In this document: one piece after another, positions 1 through 8,170 of the stretch
Numbering within the stretch: position 1 is the first letter of the stretch
How the letters are laid out: every line of letters begins with the position of its first letter
Assembly (NCBI RefSeq): GCF_001411495.1
Contig: NZ_CP012981.1
Location: forward strand, 868,001-932,000
Source: Burkholderia cepacia ATCC 25416
GTDB taxonomy: Bacteria > Pseudomonadota > Gammaproteobacteria > Burkholderiales > Burkholderiaceae
Reading direction: 5' to 3'
Length of the DNA stretch: 64,000 nt
The notes under the pieces: model-generated
The model's input: only the letters and a program-made list of their open reading frames with translations
What the model was told of the DNA's origin: nothing
The model's database searches: none
Position numbers and translations under genes: made by a program

Positions 1-167
1 CGCTGTGTGCCGACCTCGATATTCCGACGGGCCTGATTCCTCAACTGCTAGCCACTGGTGTGCTGCAGGCAGACCTGGCGCATCACCACATCTGCGCCAC
101 GCTGGAACTGTCGGCCGCATATGGCGACCTGGGCCACCTCTGTTTGATTGAGGAGCTGCGGCCATGA
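1..167 (+). CDS. tnsA: TnsA-like transposase endonuclease subunit, C-terminal end (partial)
   Basis: An open frame enters from the left edge (first full codon at position 3) and stops with TGA at 165-167. The visible 54 residues are an alpha-helical, leucine-rich segment ending in LCLIEELRP, consistent with the C-terminal winged-helix part of TnsA-type endonucleases that nick the 5' ends of a Tn7-like element. The assignment rests mainly on position: it directly precedes tnsB and shares the 4-bp ATGA stop/start overlap used throughout this operon. The catalytic N-terminal part lies outside the window, so nuclease residues cannot be checked. Confidence 0.6.
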   Translation, partial: LCADLDIPTGLIPQLLATGVLQADLAHHHICATLELSAAYGDLGHLCLIEELRP

Positions 168-2197
168 TGTCCGACCTGCGCGCTGGAGACAAGTTGGCGC
201 TGCCCGGGAAAGCGGACAGCTGCTTCGAGGTGATAGACGCTCGCCTGCATGCCGGCTCCATCCAGCTCTTCGATGCCGAGAAATGCGAGGCCCGCTATGT
301 CAAATACGACGACATCCGCGCCCAGATTTCGGAAGGCGGTCTGGTCCTGCATCGAAAGGGAATGCCGCGCGTCAGCATTGCCGCCCAATACGACAATCCG
401 GAATTGCACAGTAAGGTCCGCCTGCTGAACGACACACTGAGGCGTATTGATGCCATCCGGAAGCAGCGAGGTTTGTCGTTTAACGCAGCGATACCTCTGG
501 CCCGTGAAGCCTATCAGATGGAAAACGGGGATAAACCGCTTGTCTGCCCGTTTCCGTCGCGAGCAACCCTGTACCGGGCTCACATGAATCAACTGCTAGG
601 CCTACCAGTTCTCAAGGGTGACAAAAATAAGGGCAATGCGACGGCCAGATATTCAAAAGACCTCGTCGAATTTGTCGAAGAGGTCATCCAGGACCGATTT
701 CTGGTCACGGAATCCGGGTGGACTGTCCTCGACCTGACTAGATACATCAACCGTGAAGCTCGTCGTCGTGGCCTGCATGTTGCCAGGCACGCTATCAGCC
801 GGAAGTTCGTGTGCGCCAGGATTCATGACCTGACCGTCGATGCCGAATACGACCGGATGGACCCGCTAAGCCGGGTCGCCGGCAAGTCGTTCGCGAAGCA
901 ACGTATACGGGCAGCGTTCCCGTTCGCACGGATTGAGCAGGATGCTCTCCACCTGCCATTCGTCGTTCGTACGCCCCATGGCATCGCCCGGACCATCTAT
1001 CTGGTGCTCGCAATTGATGTCTGCACCGGATATCCAGTGGGATGGCACCTCGTCATCGGTTCGCCGCGCGAGATGGATTCGCTGGTGTGCCTTGAGATGT
1101 ATCTGACGCCTGCCAAGGCAGCCCGCTTCAAGGAGCTTGGTATCGCTCATGCGCTGAACATTTATGGCACGCCCGTACTGGTCATTTTTGATAATGGTCC
1201 GGAGACCAAGGGCGGACGAATCGTCCGCCTTGAGCGGCTTGGAATGGATGTCAAGCACTGCAAAGCAAAGGAAGCTCAAGGCAAACCATTCATCGAGCGC
1301 CTGAACAGAGCGCTCAAGGAGGCATTGCAGCTTCTCTCGGGCTGCACGCGCTTTGAAGGAAAGGATGGCGTGCGCGACCCGGAGGCGCTAGGCGACGACT
1401 TGATGACCCTCGACGCGTTCGAGAAATGGATTGTCAGGTGGCTATATGAGGTCTGGGTCAACACCCCGCTCGACCGGCTGCGTTGGGATGAACTGCTGGT
1501 CGATTCGGTCAAGGGAAAGACGCCGCTTGAGCGCCTGACCTACCAGACCGAAGAAATGGGACAACCCATCACCATGCCGCCGGCGCGTCATGAATGGATG
1601 GCTGCACTCTTTGAAAACAAGATGTGCGTGTTGAGCGCCAAGACTGGCATCACGCTTGAGCATGGATTCAGGTACCGCGGCAAAGCCATGTCGTATCTGC
1701 TGGCCAAGTACGGCGACCACTCGCAGCTGCACGTAGTCTACAACCCCGACGACTTCCGCCAGGCATACGTGTACGAGGGAGATGACCTTCCGCTCGTCAC
1801 GCTGACGCACGAACACGTTCGTGAGGACACGCCGGCGTGGACCTTTGCTGAAGCCAAAGCGCGATTCGATTCGGGCATGGCTAACTGGACGGTCCCGGAC
1901 GAAAAGGTCCAATTCGAGCGTGACATGGACGAGGCGGTCACCGGAAACCGGAAAGCCGATAAGCGCAGAACCCGCGGTAAGCGCGAGGAAAACAAGGAAA
2001 CCGTGCGCCGCGCCAAAGACGACTCGGCTGTCCAGAGGGCCATCGACCGGCCGCTTTCAGCGACAGCGCCGTTCGGGCCTGCACCTTCGACCAATCAGTC
2101 GTTGCCGGCGGAAGACCTTCAGCCCGACGCCGTCTCGTACGACAACGCGCCTTTAATGCACATCGTAAACAGAAACACCGGAGAGAAACTGCTGTGA
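164..2197 (+). CDS. tnsB: TnsB-like DDE transposase (rve/Mu-type), Tn7-like element
   Basis: A 677-aa protein, the usual size for TnsB/TniA transposases, which cut and join the 3' transposon ends. The integrase-core acidic triad is visible: D285 (LAIDVCTGYP), D343 (VIFDNGPETKG) and E378 (KPFIERLNRALK), the last two 35 residues apart as in rve-fold enzymes. An N-terminal DNA-binding region (about 1-250) precedes the core, a Mu-type C-terminal beta-barrel region follows (about 480-560), and the last 70 residues are basic and charged, a likely contact for the TnsC-like ATPase. The ATG at 164 overlaps the tnsA stop; the frame ends by overlapping tnsC. The catalytic core looks intact, so the element may be active. 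Confidence 0.9.
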   Translation: MMSDLRAGDKLALPGKADSCFEVIDARLHAGSIQLFDAEKCEARYVKYDDIRAQISEGGLVLHRKGMPRVSIAAQYDNPELHSKVRLLNDTLRRIDAIRKQRGLSFNAAIPLAREAYQMENGDKPLVCPFPSRATLYRAHMNQLLGLPVLKGDKNKGNATARYSKDLVEFVEEVIQDRFLVTESGWTVLDLTRYINREARRRGLHVARHAISRKFVCARIHDLTVDAEYDRMDPLSRVAGKSFAKQRIRAAFPFARIEQDALHLPFVVRTPHGIARTIYLVLAIDVCTGYPVGWHLVIGSPREMDSLVCLEMYLTPAKAARFKELGIAHALNIYGTPVLVIFDNGPETKGGRIVRLERLGMDVKHCKAKEAQGKPFIERLNRALKEALQLLSGCTRFEGKDGVRDPEALGDDLMTLDAFEKWIVRWLYEVWVNTPLDRLRWDELLVDSVKGKTPLERLTYQTEEMGQPITMPPARHEWMAALFENKMCVLSAKTGITLEHGFRYRGKAMSYLLAKYGDHSQLHVVYNPDDFRQAYVYEGDDLPLVTLTHEHVREDTPAWTFAEAKARFDSGMANWTVPDEKVQFERDMDEAVTGNRKADKRRTRGKREENKETVRRAKDDSAVQRAIDRPLSATAPFGPAPSTNQSLPAEDLQPDAVSYDNAPLMHIVNRNTGEKLL

Positions 2198-3180
2198 CGC
2201 CAGCTCAACAACTGCGCAGAGACATTGAGGCCTGCGAACTTCCGCATCCCATGTTTGTGGAGCACCTCACTGCGCTCAAACGGCGCATCGATGACGCCCT
2301 TACTGGCTTTGCGCCCAAAGTCGTTCGGGTTCCTGGTCCGAGCGGTGTGGGCAAATCCTCGCTCATCGCCAACCTGTCTCGCGACTACCCTGAAAACCGC
2401 ATCGATGGACGGCGCCATGTGCCCGTCCTAGTTGTTGAGGTGCCCCAATCCGCAACGGCCAAACTGCTTCCTAAAAGTGTGCTGCGTGCTTTGGGCATCC
2501 AGGTTCCAGGCAGCATGACGGCGGGCGCGATGTTCGACTTGATGGTGACGCAGCTTCGTCTGGCTGGCACACGTGTCGTGATTTTTGACGAGATATCGCA
2601 CCTCGTAGATGAAGGGTCACGGGTGCCTCCGCGCGCAGCCAGCGACTGGCTCAAGACCCTGGCGGACACGCTCGACATGACGCTGATTCTCTTCGGCATT
2701 CCGCGACTCGAACGACTTTTTTCAGCAAATGAACAGCTGCGTCGTCGTGCTTGCCCTGCTCGCAATTTCCTTCCGTACGACGCAAGCATCGCTGACCAGA
2801 TGGCAGCCTACATCTCGTGCGTTGTGAATTATGCGCGCCTGTTCTCGGCGGCGGGCTATCCGATTGACGTGCCCCCACGCGTGCTGACGCAGCAGAGCTA
2901 TCTGCTCACCGGGGGTCTGATTGGGGTACTCGCTGACTTCATGCGCGAGCTGGCCAGTCTGAAGGCGAACGAAGCACCGCGCGCCATTACATACGCAGAC
3001 TGCCAGAGGGCAACTGAATACGTTAGCCACGCTGGGTCACCGCACAGACCGGCTTTCCAGGATTCGGGAATCGATGGCCCGGGCGTGGACCCGGCGGCCC
3101 TGAAACAGGCATACGTTCACGTTCTGATGAGCAACGCGACGTCCGTACCGGTTCGAAAAAAGTCAGGAGATAAGCAATGA
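2194..3180 (+). CDS. tnsC: TnsC/TniB-like AAA+ transposition regulator ATPase
   Basis: A 328-aa AAA+ ATPase starting with GTG, with a 4-bp GTGA overlap with the tnsB stop. Walker A is GPSGVGKSS at residues 48-56 and Walker B is VVIFDE at 128-133; a LRRRACPARNF segment near residue 185 fits the sensor/arginine region. Proteins of this family polymerise on DNA, receive the target signal from a TniQ/TnsD protein and activate the DDE transposase. The next gene starts inside its stop codon (ATGA at 3177), so the four genes are translationally coupled. TnsC and TniB families cannot be separated by eye, but the tnsA remnant upstream favours the Tn7-like assignment. Confidence 0.85.
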   Translation: MTPAQQLRRDIEACELPHPMFVEHLTALKRRIDDALTGFAPKVVRVPGPSGVGKSSLIANLSRDYPENRIDGRRHVPVLVVEVPQSATAKLLPKSVLRALGIQVPGSMTAGAMFDLMVTQLRLAGTRVVIFDEISHLVDEGSRVPPRAASDWLKTLADTLDMTLILFGIPRLERLFSANEQLRRRACPARNFLPYDASIADQMAAYISCVVNYARLFSAAGYPIDVPPRVLTQQSYLLTGGLIGVLADFMRELASLKANEAPRAITYADCQRATEYVSHAGSPHRPAFQDSGIDGPGVDPAALKQAYVHVLMSNATSVPVRKKSGDKQ

Positions 3181-5024
3181 GCCTAGTTCTCACCTATGCC
3201 CCCCGGGACGACGAATCCGGGATGGGGTATTACCGGCGTCTCTCCGCCGACAATGCCCTTTTCAACTGGCGCGACCTGGCAAGTACGGCGGGTATCGAGC
3301 GCAATCGCCGCGCCTTGCTCACTCGCACGGATGACGTAGCGCGTAACCTCGGCCTGGAGCCGGCATGGACCGAATTCACCAAGCAGCAGGAAAACCTCAC
3401 CCGGGATTGGGGACGTCTGCACCGTGCTCAGTCTGACGCCGTGTGTCCGGGGTGTCTGGCTGAATCGCCTTACCTGCGACATCACTGGGAACACGCTTAT
3501 GTCACCGCATGTCCGCACCATAGAATCCTGCTGGTCGACCAGTGCAACGCGTGCGGGAAGCACCTTTCGCCGGAGCGGCTCTACATTGGATTGTGCTCGT
3601 GCGGCCATGACCTGAGCAGCCTGCCGCGTGTGCCGGCGACCCGGGCGCAGCAGTGGCTGTCGACGCTGATTGCGAGCAACGGGCAGCAGGCTGGCAGCGT
3701 GAAGCCGCCCCTGCACGGCGTGGACATCAATGTGTTGGTGAAGGTCATTCGTACTCTCTGCCAATATACGGACCCGACGCGCCCCGGGTTGCCGCGCGGC
3801 GCGGCATTGCCGAAATTCGTCACCGACGCGGTCGAATTCCTCTCGCCGCTCGAACCCTTGTTGACCGACTGGCCAACCGGTTTTCGGAATCACGTCGAGC
3901 AGCGCATTGCCGCCGGTCGCAAGGATGCCCGCACACTGAACACCTTGCTCGGCGACTGGTACATCAGTCTGCGCAAGGTGTGCCAGGGCACGACGCTCGA
4001 GCCCCTGCTGCAAATCATCATCGATGTCGCTGCCCAGAAGTCCGATTGCGTCCTGGGCCTGGATTCGGCCAAAGCAATGGCCGAGGATGCGACTGGATAC
4101 ATGCGCGCACCAGATGCCGCGAAGGCCATTGGCGTCAGCGTTTCACGTTTGCATGAATCCATTCTCGATGGCGAGTGCGAGCACCGTGCACGGCGCACTG
4201 GCACGCGTGGCCAGCTGTTCGAAATTCCATGCGCTGAAGTTGAGCGTATCCAGCGACAACGCGCCGGTTGGATTTCCGATGTCGACGCCTGTGAACTGGC
4301 GGCCGTTCCACCCATCGTCCTCGAACGCATGAAAGCTGCCGGCGTAATCCGTTCGGACGTCCGCTGGCGCGAAGACCTGATGAAGGGCGGTCCGGTCGAG
4401 CGTCAGTCCATCGCGGATTTATATGAGCGTGCGGAGCGGTGGGCTGAACCAGATGCACTGGCTGAAGATTCGACGCTCACATGGGCGGAGCTGACCAGTC
4501 GGCGTATGGGTGACCGACGAGCAATTGAATCGCTGATGCAGGCCATCGCAAACGGCGACGTGAAAGCCGTCGCGCATGGTCGGACACTGGGCGAAATGTC
4601 CTTCCTGAGGGGGGACGTGTCGCAGTATTTCGGCACGCCGCTGCTCGAGGCCGGCATGTCGATTCAGCAGCTCGCGAAAGCGACCGGTTGGAAATGGGAG
4701 TCCATTCAGCACTGGGTAGACGAAGGGTTACTGGCGTCCGTTTCGATTCAACGACGCGGCCAACCTTGCCACGTCGTGCTACCGCACCAGTTGCTGGCGT
4801 TCAGGCAGGCCTATGTCCCGCTGGCAGACCTGGCGCGTGCCATGGGCACGACGTCGTCAGCGTTGTCGCGCCTGCTGCCCCGCGTCGAACTGGTCGGCGC
4901 GAAACGGCTTCCTGATGGCGCAATGCGGGGCGCGCTGATTCGTATCGCCGACCTCGGCCGGTTGGCCGTTATCGGCGCAAGAGCCGGGCACGACCTGTTT
5001 GTTCCTGCATCGTTGGCGCTATGA
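3177..5024 (+). CDS. TniQ/TnsD-family target-selection protein
   Basis: A 615-aa protein with the TniQ N-terminal signature: zinc ligands C90-x2-C93, an HHW segment, C112/H114, C123-x2-C126 and C140-x-C142, matching the paired zinc fingers that open TniQ proteins. The long C-terminal half (about 270-615) contains repeated helix-turn-helix-like segments, expected in full-length TnsD-type proteins that read a fixed attachment sequence rather than in short TniQ proteins coupled to CRISPR effectors. No cas genes or repeats are present nearby, so targeting is inferred to be sequence-specific. The target site itself is not visible here. Confidence 0.82.
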   Translation: MSLVLTYAPRDDESGMGYYRRLSADNALFNWRDLASTAGIERNRRALLTRTDDVARNLGLEPAWTEFTKQQENLTRDWGRLHRAQSDAVCPGCLAESPYLRHHWEHAYVTACPHHRILLVDQCNACGKHLSPERLYIGLCSCGHDLSSLPRVPATRAQQWLSTLIASNGQQAGSVKPPLHGVDINVLVKVIRTLCQYTDPTRPGLPRGAALPKFVTDAVEFLSPLEPLLTDWPTGFRNHVEQRIAAGRKDARTLNTLLGDWYISLRKVCQGTTLEPLLQIIIDVAAQKSDCVLGLDSAKAMAEDATGYMRAPDAAKAIGVSVSRLHESILDGECEHRARRTGTRGQLFEIPCAEVERIQRQRAGWISDVDACELAAVPPIVLERMKAAGVIRSDVRWREDLMKGGPVERQSIADLYERAERWAEPDALAEDSTLTWAELTSRRMGDRRAIESLMQAIANGDVKAVAHGRTLGEMSFLRGDVSQYFGTPLLEAGMSIQQLAKATGWKWESIQHWVDEGLLASVSIQRRGQPCHVVLPHQLLAFRQAYVPLADLARAMGTTSSALSRLLPRVELVGAKRLPDGAMRGALIRIADLGRLAVIGARAGHDLFVPASLAL

Positions 5025-5164
5025 GAAAGCGATACGTCGAACCGACAGTGCGCATCAATCGGCGACGTACGCGCCGTTCGGGACGTCGGTCGACTCTCAC
5101 GTAGTGCCGCCCGGACCAAGTAACTGAGCAGAAGGATGTGATTTCCCACCACCAGGAGACTGCG

Positions 5165-5500
5165 ATGCCCATCTGGAAACCACGGCCAACGTCCGAATTG
5201 CCCACGATTCTGTTATCTCGATGGCGCATATTCGAAACGCAGAACGCAAGCCGACATTTTGTTGGCGTAGACATGCTGGACTCGTCGGGACGAGTCAGCT
5301 CTCAGATTGTGACGTTCGACCGGGTCACCTTGCAGGGGGTGACTCAATCGGGACGCATTTACGAACTGGTCGGCAAGAAAGGCTGGTCACTCGACGGCGA
5401 GTACATCTGGAAAAGATGGTGCGAACTGAACGAGGTGACGTCATACACCGACGTCACTGAACGCCTTCTTGATGGAGCTGATGATGACGACCCCATATGA
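5165..5500 (+). CDS. Hypothetical 111-aa protein in the Tn7-like cargo
   Basis: The ATG at 5165 is chosen over an upstream in-frame start because an AGGAGA ribosome-binding site lies 5 bases before it. The product is small and mostly beta-strand in character, begins MPIWKPRP, and has an acidic tail (DGADDDDPI). There is no signal peptide or membrane segment. It ends 17 bp inside the next small gene, suggesting co-expression. I do not recognise the family. It follows the transposition operon by 140 bp and may be an accessory gene of the element. Confidence 0.6.
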   Translation: MPIWKPRPTSELPTILLSRWRIFETQNASRHFVGVDMLDSSGRVSSQIVTFDRVTLQGVTQSGRIYELVGKKGWSLDGEYIWKRWCELNEVTSYTDVTERLLDGADDDDPI

Positions 5501-5684
5501 ACGTACGAAAACCGTCATTGAGACGCGCGAGTTCCTGAAGTTGCTCGCCTCTTCCGACCACGTCGCTAACCGTAGTGAAATCGAAGCATTCGCTGTACGG
5601 TTGCTTCGGCACTACCCGCTCGACATCGACCTCGACGTTTCCGCTACAGCGCTTCCAGGAGTCTGGGCTGCACCGGAACACTAG
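5484..5684 (+). CDS. BPSL0761-like small protein
   Basis: A 66-aa protein starting MTTPYERTKTVIETREFL. The pattern ERT..VI.TREFL followed by a LLRHYP motif is what I associate with the BPSL0761 family of short Burkholderia proteins of unknown function. Start ATG 5484 has a GGAG at 5474-5477; an ATG three bases upstream and a TTG at 5469 are alternatives. It overlaps the preceding gene by 17 bp. Members are often found in accessory regions; no activity is known to me. Confidence 0.6.
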   Translation: MTTPYERTKTVIETREFLKLLASSDHVANRSEIEAFAVRLLRHYPLDIDLDVSATALPGVWAAPEH

Positions 5685-5935
5685 CGAGCTGGCTCAGCAG
5701 CAGTTCCGGAATATCCGGCGCGCATCCAAAGGCTCAGCCCTAAGCATATCCCTGGGTTTGAGTCGCTGGGTGGTGAGGCTGAGCCCAGCCCTCCCTGCGG
5801 CATATGCCCGGGAAAGCCTTCCACTCAGCATCGCCACCCGTATGTCACCGGTATGGAGCCGCCTCGCCCGCCAGCCTGTATGCGCCCTCCGGGACGCTAG
5901 CTTCGCCATCCCGTTGCCGATGTCTCAGACGCTAA
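5685..5935. other. Gene-poor scarred segment with long inverted repeat
   Basis: No frame here looks convincingly coding on either strand, although a plus-strand frame running through from 5575 stays open. A perfect 9-bp inverted repeat, GGCTCAGCC near 5731 and GGCTGAGCC near 5778, brackets about 38 bases and could form a hairpin. The segment may be the degenerate N-terminal part of the fragment that follows, or an unrecognised RNA. Confidence 0.3.
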
Positions 5936-6172
5936 TCCCCGCAGTCTCGGCTATCCCCTGCGCGCTGCCGGTGGATTCAGCCCCCGTTCACGCAAGCGGC
6001 ATTGCGTCGTGTCACCGAAGCCAACCAGATGGGTTGGGCGGCCCTCCTGCCCGGCGGCTCGATGACTCGGCGGGCATGCACGAATGCGCTGCAGAACGGT
6101 ATATGGATTCCGACAGCTGAACAGAGAGCGATGACGCATAAAATTTTCTTATCGAAACACATTTCCTTATGA
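5936..6172 (+). pseudogene. C-terminal fragment of an unknown protein
   Basis: The frame is open from just after a TAA at 5933 to TGA at 6170-6172, and its translation has protein-like composition with segments such as VTEANQMGWAALLPGGS and NALQNGIWIPTAEQRAM. There is no good start codon or ribosome-binding site at the beginning, so it looks like the tail of a longer gene whose front is lost or frameshifted. I do not recognise the family. It converges end-to-end with the Mrr-like fragment on the other strand. Confidence 0.4.
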
Positions 6173-6173
6173 G

Positions 6174-6397
6174 CTGACGTCGGGACTCACCGAGATGCTT
6201 CTGGTCAACCAACTCGACAGAGTTCAAATGCGCGTTTTCCTTCGCCTGCGCATTGAAGAACTGATTTGTGACGCAGACTTTTTCGAACGAGACATTGGGG
6301 TGCCTACGTCGGTAGAACGCTTCGCCAGCCACCACCTCCTTCACTGCGTCCCATCCGAGTTTTGTTCCCTAAATCTAAGCCGCGATTCGCGGCCAAT
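6174..6397 (-). pseudogene. Mrr-like restriction endonuclease, C-terminal fragment
   Basis: Read on the minus strand, the segment encodes GWDAVKEVVAGEAFY, then KVCVTNQFFNAQAKENA, then VELVDQKHL. This is the characteristic end of Mrr/DUF2034-type restriction nucleases: an A.QEVVAGKAYY-like helix, a VVTN..FT..A strand-helix, and a VEL.D...L ending. Only about 65 residues remain. An in-frame stop near 6400 precedes it and the catalytic D..E.K strands are missing, so it is a dead remnant of a defence gene. Confidence 0.5.
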
Positions 6398-6419
6398 CGC
6401 GATTTCTTCTACGCGCTAC

Positions 6420-7166
6420 TCACTCGCATACTGGACTTTTGCGCAGCGACACATTTTCCGAACACGCATGTGCTAATGCGGCCTTGATGCCACTCGAATT
6501 TGTGGGCGTCCAATAGTCGTCGATAACGATATATGTGTTCGCGAAACGAAGCCTCATGAGCGTTAATCCTTCCGCCACCTTTGCAGTCCATCCGAGCAAA
6601 ACGTTTGTCGGCTGGGTTTGATATCTGACGTCGACGAGGCTAGCTTCTGGTTTGAGCTTATTCCAATCGACAAGCGGCGGGACACGAAATGTAATGCGTT
6701 GCTTGGGGCGTAGAATCTGCCCGTCCATATCGTGAAAGTCCGCCGCGGGAACCATCGACGTGTTGCCGTACGGCAGCTCAGCACCATGGCTTGTTTCGTG
6801 AAGGTACGTTTCGGAGGTCGTGACGAAGAGCGCTTGCGAGCCGAGCTTCGGCATAATGCGCAAGGTCTCTATTCTTTGAGAAATTGAGCTGTCGTTCTCG
6901 GCCGTAAACTCGTAGCCGGACGGAAGTGATTTCGAGAAGGAAACTATTACTTGACCTTGCAGAAAGTGTACCGCTGCCATCGCTGCGGCGGTCAATACAC
7001 TCATGCTGACAATTGCTTTCGCTCGCTTGTAGAGAAATCTTATTACGGAGGTCGCACGGTCCATGCCAGTCGACGGAACCGTATTTGGGGCGGCCGCCGG
7101 TTGGGATGATGCGTCTCCTCGACGGCGTCGGCCGGCGCCGGAGCGCATCTTTCGAGATTTTTTCAT
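6420..7166 (-). CDS. Hypothetical membrane-anchored protein
   Basis: A 248-aa protein. The ATG at 7166 is preferred because a GAAGGG box precedes it; an ATG 12 bases upstream is also in frame. The N-terminus is very basic (RRRR near residue 16), followed by one hydrophobic segment (about 52-72), then a mainly beta-strand extracytoplasmic domain; topology suggests an inner-membrane anchor with a periplasmic body. There is one pair of cysteines near the C-terminus (C-SENVSLRKSPVC). Base composition is more AT-rich than the flanking core genome. No family recognised. Confidence 0.55.
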   Translation of the reverse strand: MKKSRKMRSGAGRRRRGDASSQPAAAPNTVPSTGMDRATSVIRFLYKRAKAIVSMSVLTAAAMAAVHFLQGQVIVSFSKSLPSGYEFTAENDSSISQRIETLRIMPKLGSQALFVTTSETYLHETSHGAELPYGNTSMVPAADFHDMDGQILRPKQRITFRVPPLVDWNKLKPEASLVDVRYQTQPTNVLLGWTAKVAEGLTLMRLRFANTYIVIDDYWTPTNSSGIKAALAHACSENVSLRKSPVCE

Positions 7167-7376
7167 GCAGCCCTTCATTGAAGTGTCGGTCCGCGCAGAT
7201 ATGCGCTAGGTTCCCCGGCGTTCCCTAACGGATGAACGATTTGCTCTTCTACCCGCCCGAATACAAGCAAACTATCGCACTGACCTGAACAGTTCTGTAC
7301 TCACACAAGTATTGAACACTCAGTCCCGCACACGCTAGGCACCGAGGCACTTAGGCACCGGACAAGCTCCGCAGCA
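7167..7376. other. Intergenic region with short direct repeats
   Basis: About 200 bases between two minus-strand genes. It contains three tandem-like AGGCAC(C/T) copies near 7337-7360. It presumably also holds the promoter of the 248-aa gene. No RNA gene or terminator was identified with confidence. Confidence 0.3.
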
Positions 7377-7970
7377 TCACTTGTTTTCGGGCTCAGCGTT
7401 CCAATAGAGTATGTCCAGATGCACTCGGTACAGGTTCTTGGTGGTAGCAGTCTGCTTCGCGAATGATTGGAACAAGTCGCTCTGGGCAGGCGTGAGATGA
7501 ATCACGCCTGCCCAGTAGGGCAGTTTCGACCTAATGTTTGGCGCCCTCTCCTTTTCAGCCGCCTTCAGCCCTTTGGCTGCATCTCTGTCAAGGGGCAGCT
7601 CTAACCACTGCAGAAGACGGTCGAGTCCATACTCAGCGCAGATGTACCGATTGTAGGCGCAATGGCGTAGAAAGATGTTGAGGAACTTGCGCGCGGCGCC
7701 CCAATACTGGCCGTGCCCGTCGACTTTAGGCAGAGCGGCCTGCAATTTAAGTGTGTGCTTGTCGAGCTGGCAGCGGAACGCATGCTCGGAATCGACGACG
7801 AACGTTTCCAGATTCAGGCCGGCGAGAAATGCTTGCGCCGCAGCGACTGTGCCAGTTGGCCCCATCCTACGCGCGGTTCCGCCATTCACCGCGCCCCGGG
7901 CGAGCATCCGTCGCAGCCGGCCCGCAGTGGCCTTGTCCAGTGTCAGTTCGTTCATCTGCGCGGTTTCCAT
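7377..7970 (-). CDS. Hypothetical 197-aa protein, divergent from HNH nuclease gene
   Basis: The start ATG at 7970 (METAQMNELTL) has a GGGAG nine bases upstream and is preferred over an in-frame start at 8006. The protein looks all-helical and soluble, with aromatic-rich segments YWGAARKFLNIFLRH and YNRYICAEYGLDRLLQWLELP and no catalytic motif I recognise. It is transcribed away from the HNH nuclease gene across a shared ~200-bp promoter region, which raises the possibility of a regulator, immunity or partner role, but that is inference only. Confidence 0.6.
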   Translation of the reverse strand: METAQMNELTLDKATAGRLRRMLARGAVNGGTARRMGPTGTVAAAQAFLAGLNLETFVVDSEHAFRCQLDKHTLKLQAALPKVDGHGQYWGAARKFLNIFLRHCAYNRYICAEYGLDRLLQWLELPLDRDAAKGLKAAEKERAPNIRSKLPYWAGVIHLTPAQSDLFQSFAKQTATTKNLYRVHLDILYWNAEPENK

Positions 7971-8170
7971 GGTGCTTGCTCCCGTAATGAACTGGAATTC
8001 TCGCATGGATTTCCCGTAGATTTTTGATGCATAGGTCTCGATAAAGCGACCGTCTTACCGCGCCTTATTTAGAAATTTATGTGAAAATCAGACAATATTT
8101 CGAGATTCGCCACAACCTCGCTTGCGCCAATTCGATACTTAATGTCGCATATATAAACATATCAAGCCAT

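Noticed and set aside
1..5024. CRISPR-associated transposon
   Set aside because: No cas genes, repeat array or short TniQ; the selector is the long TnsD-like kind.
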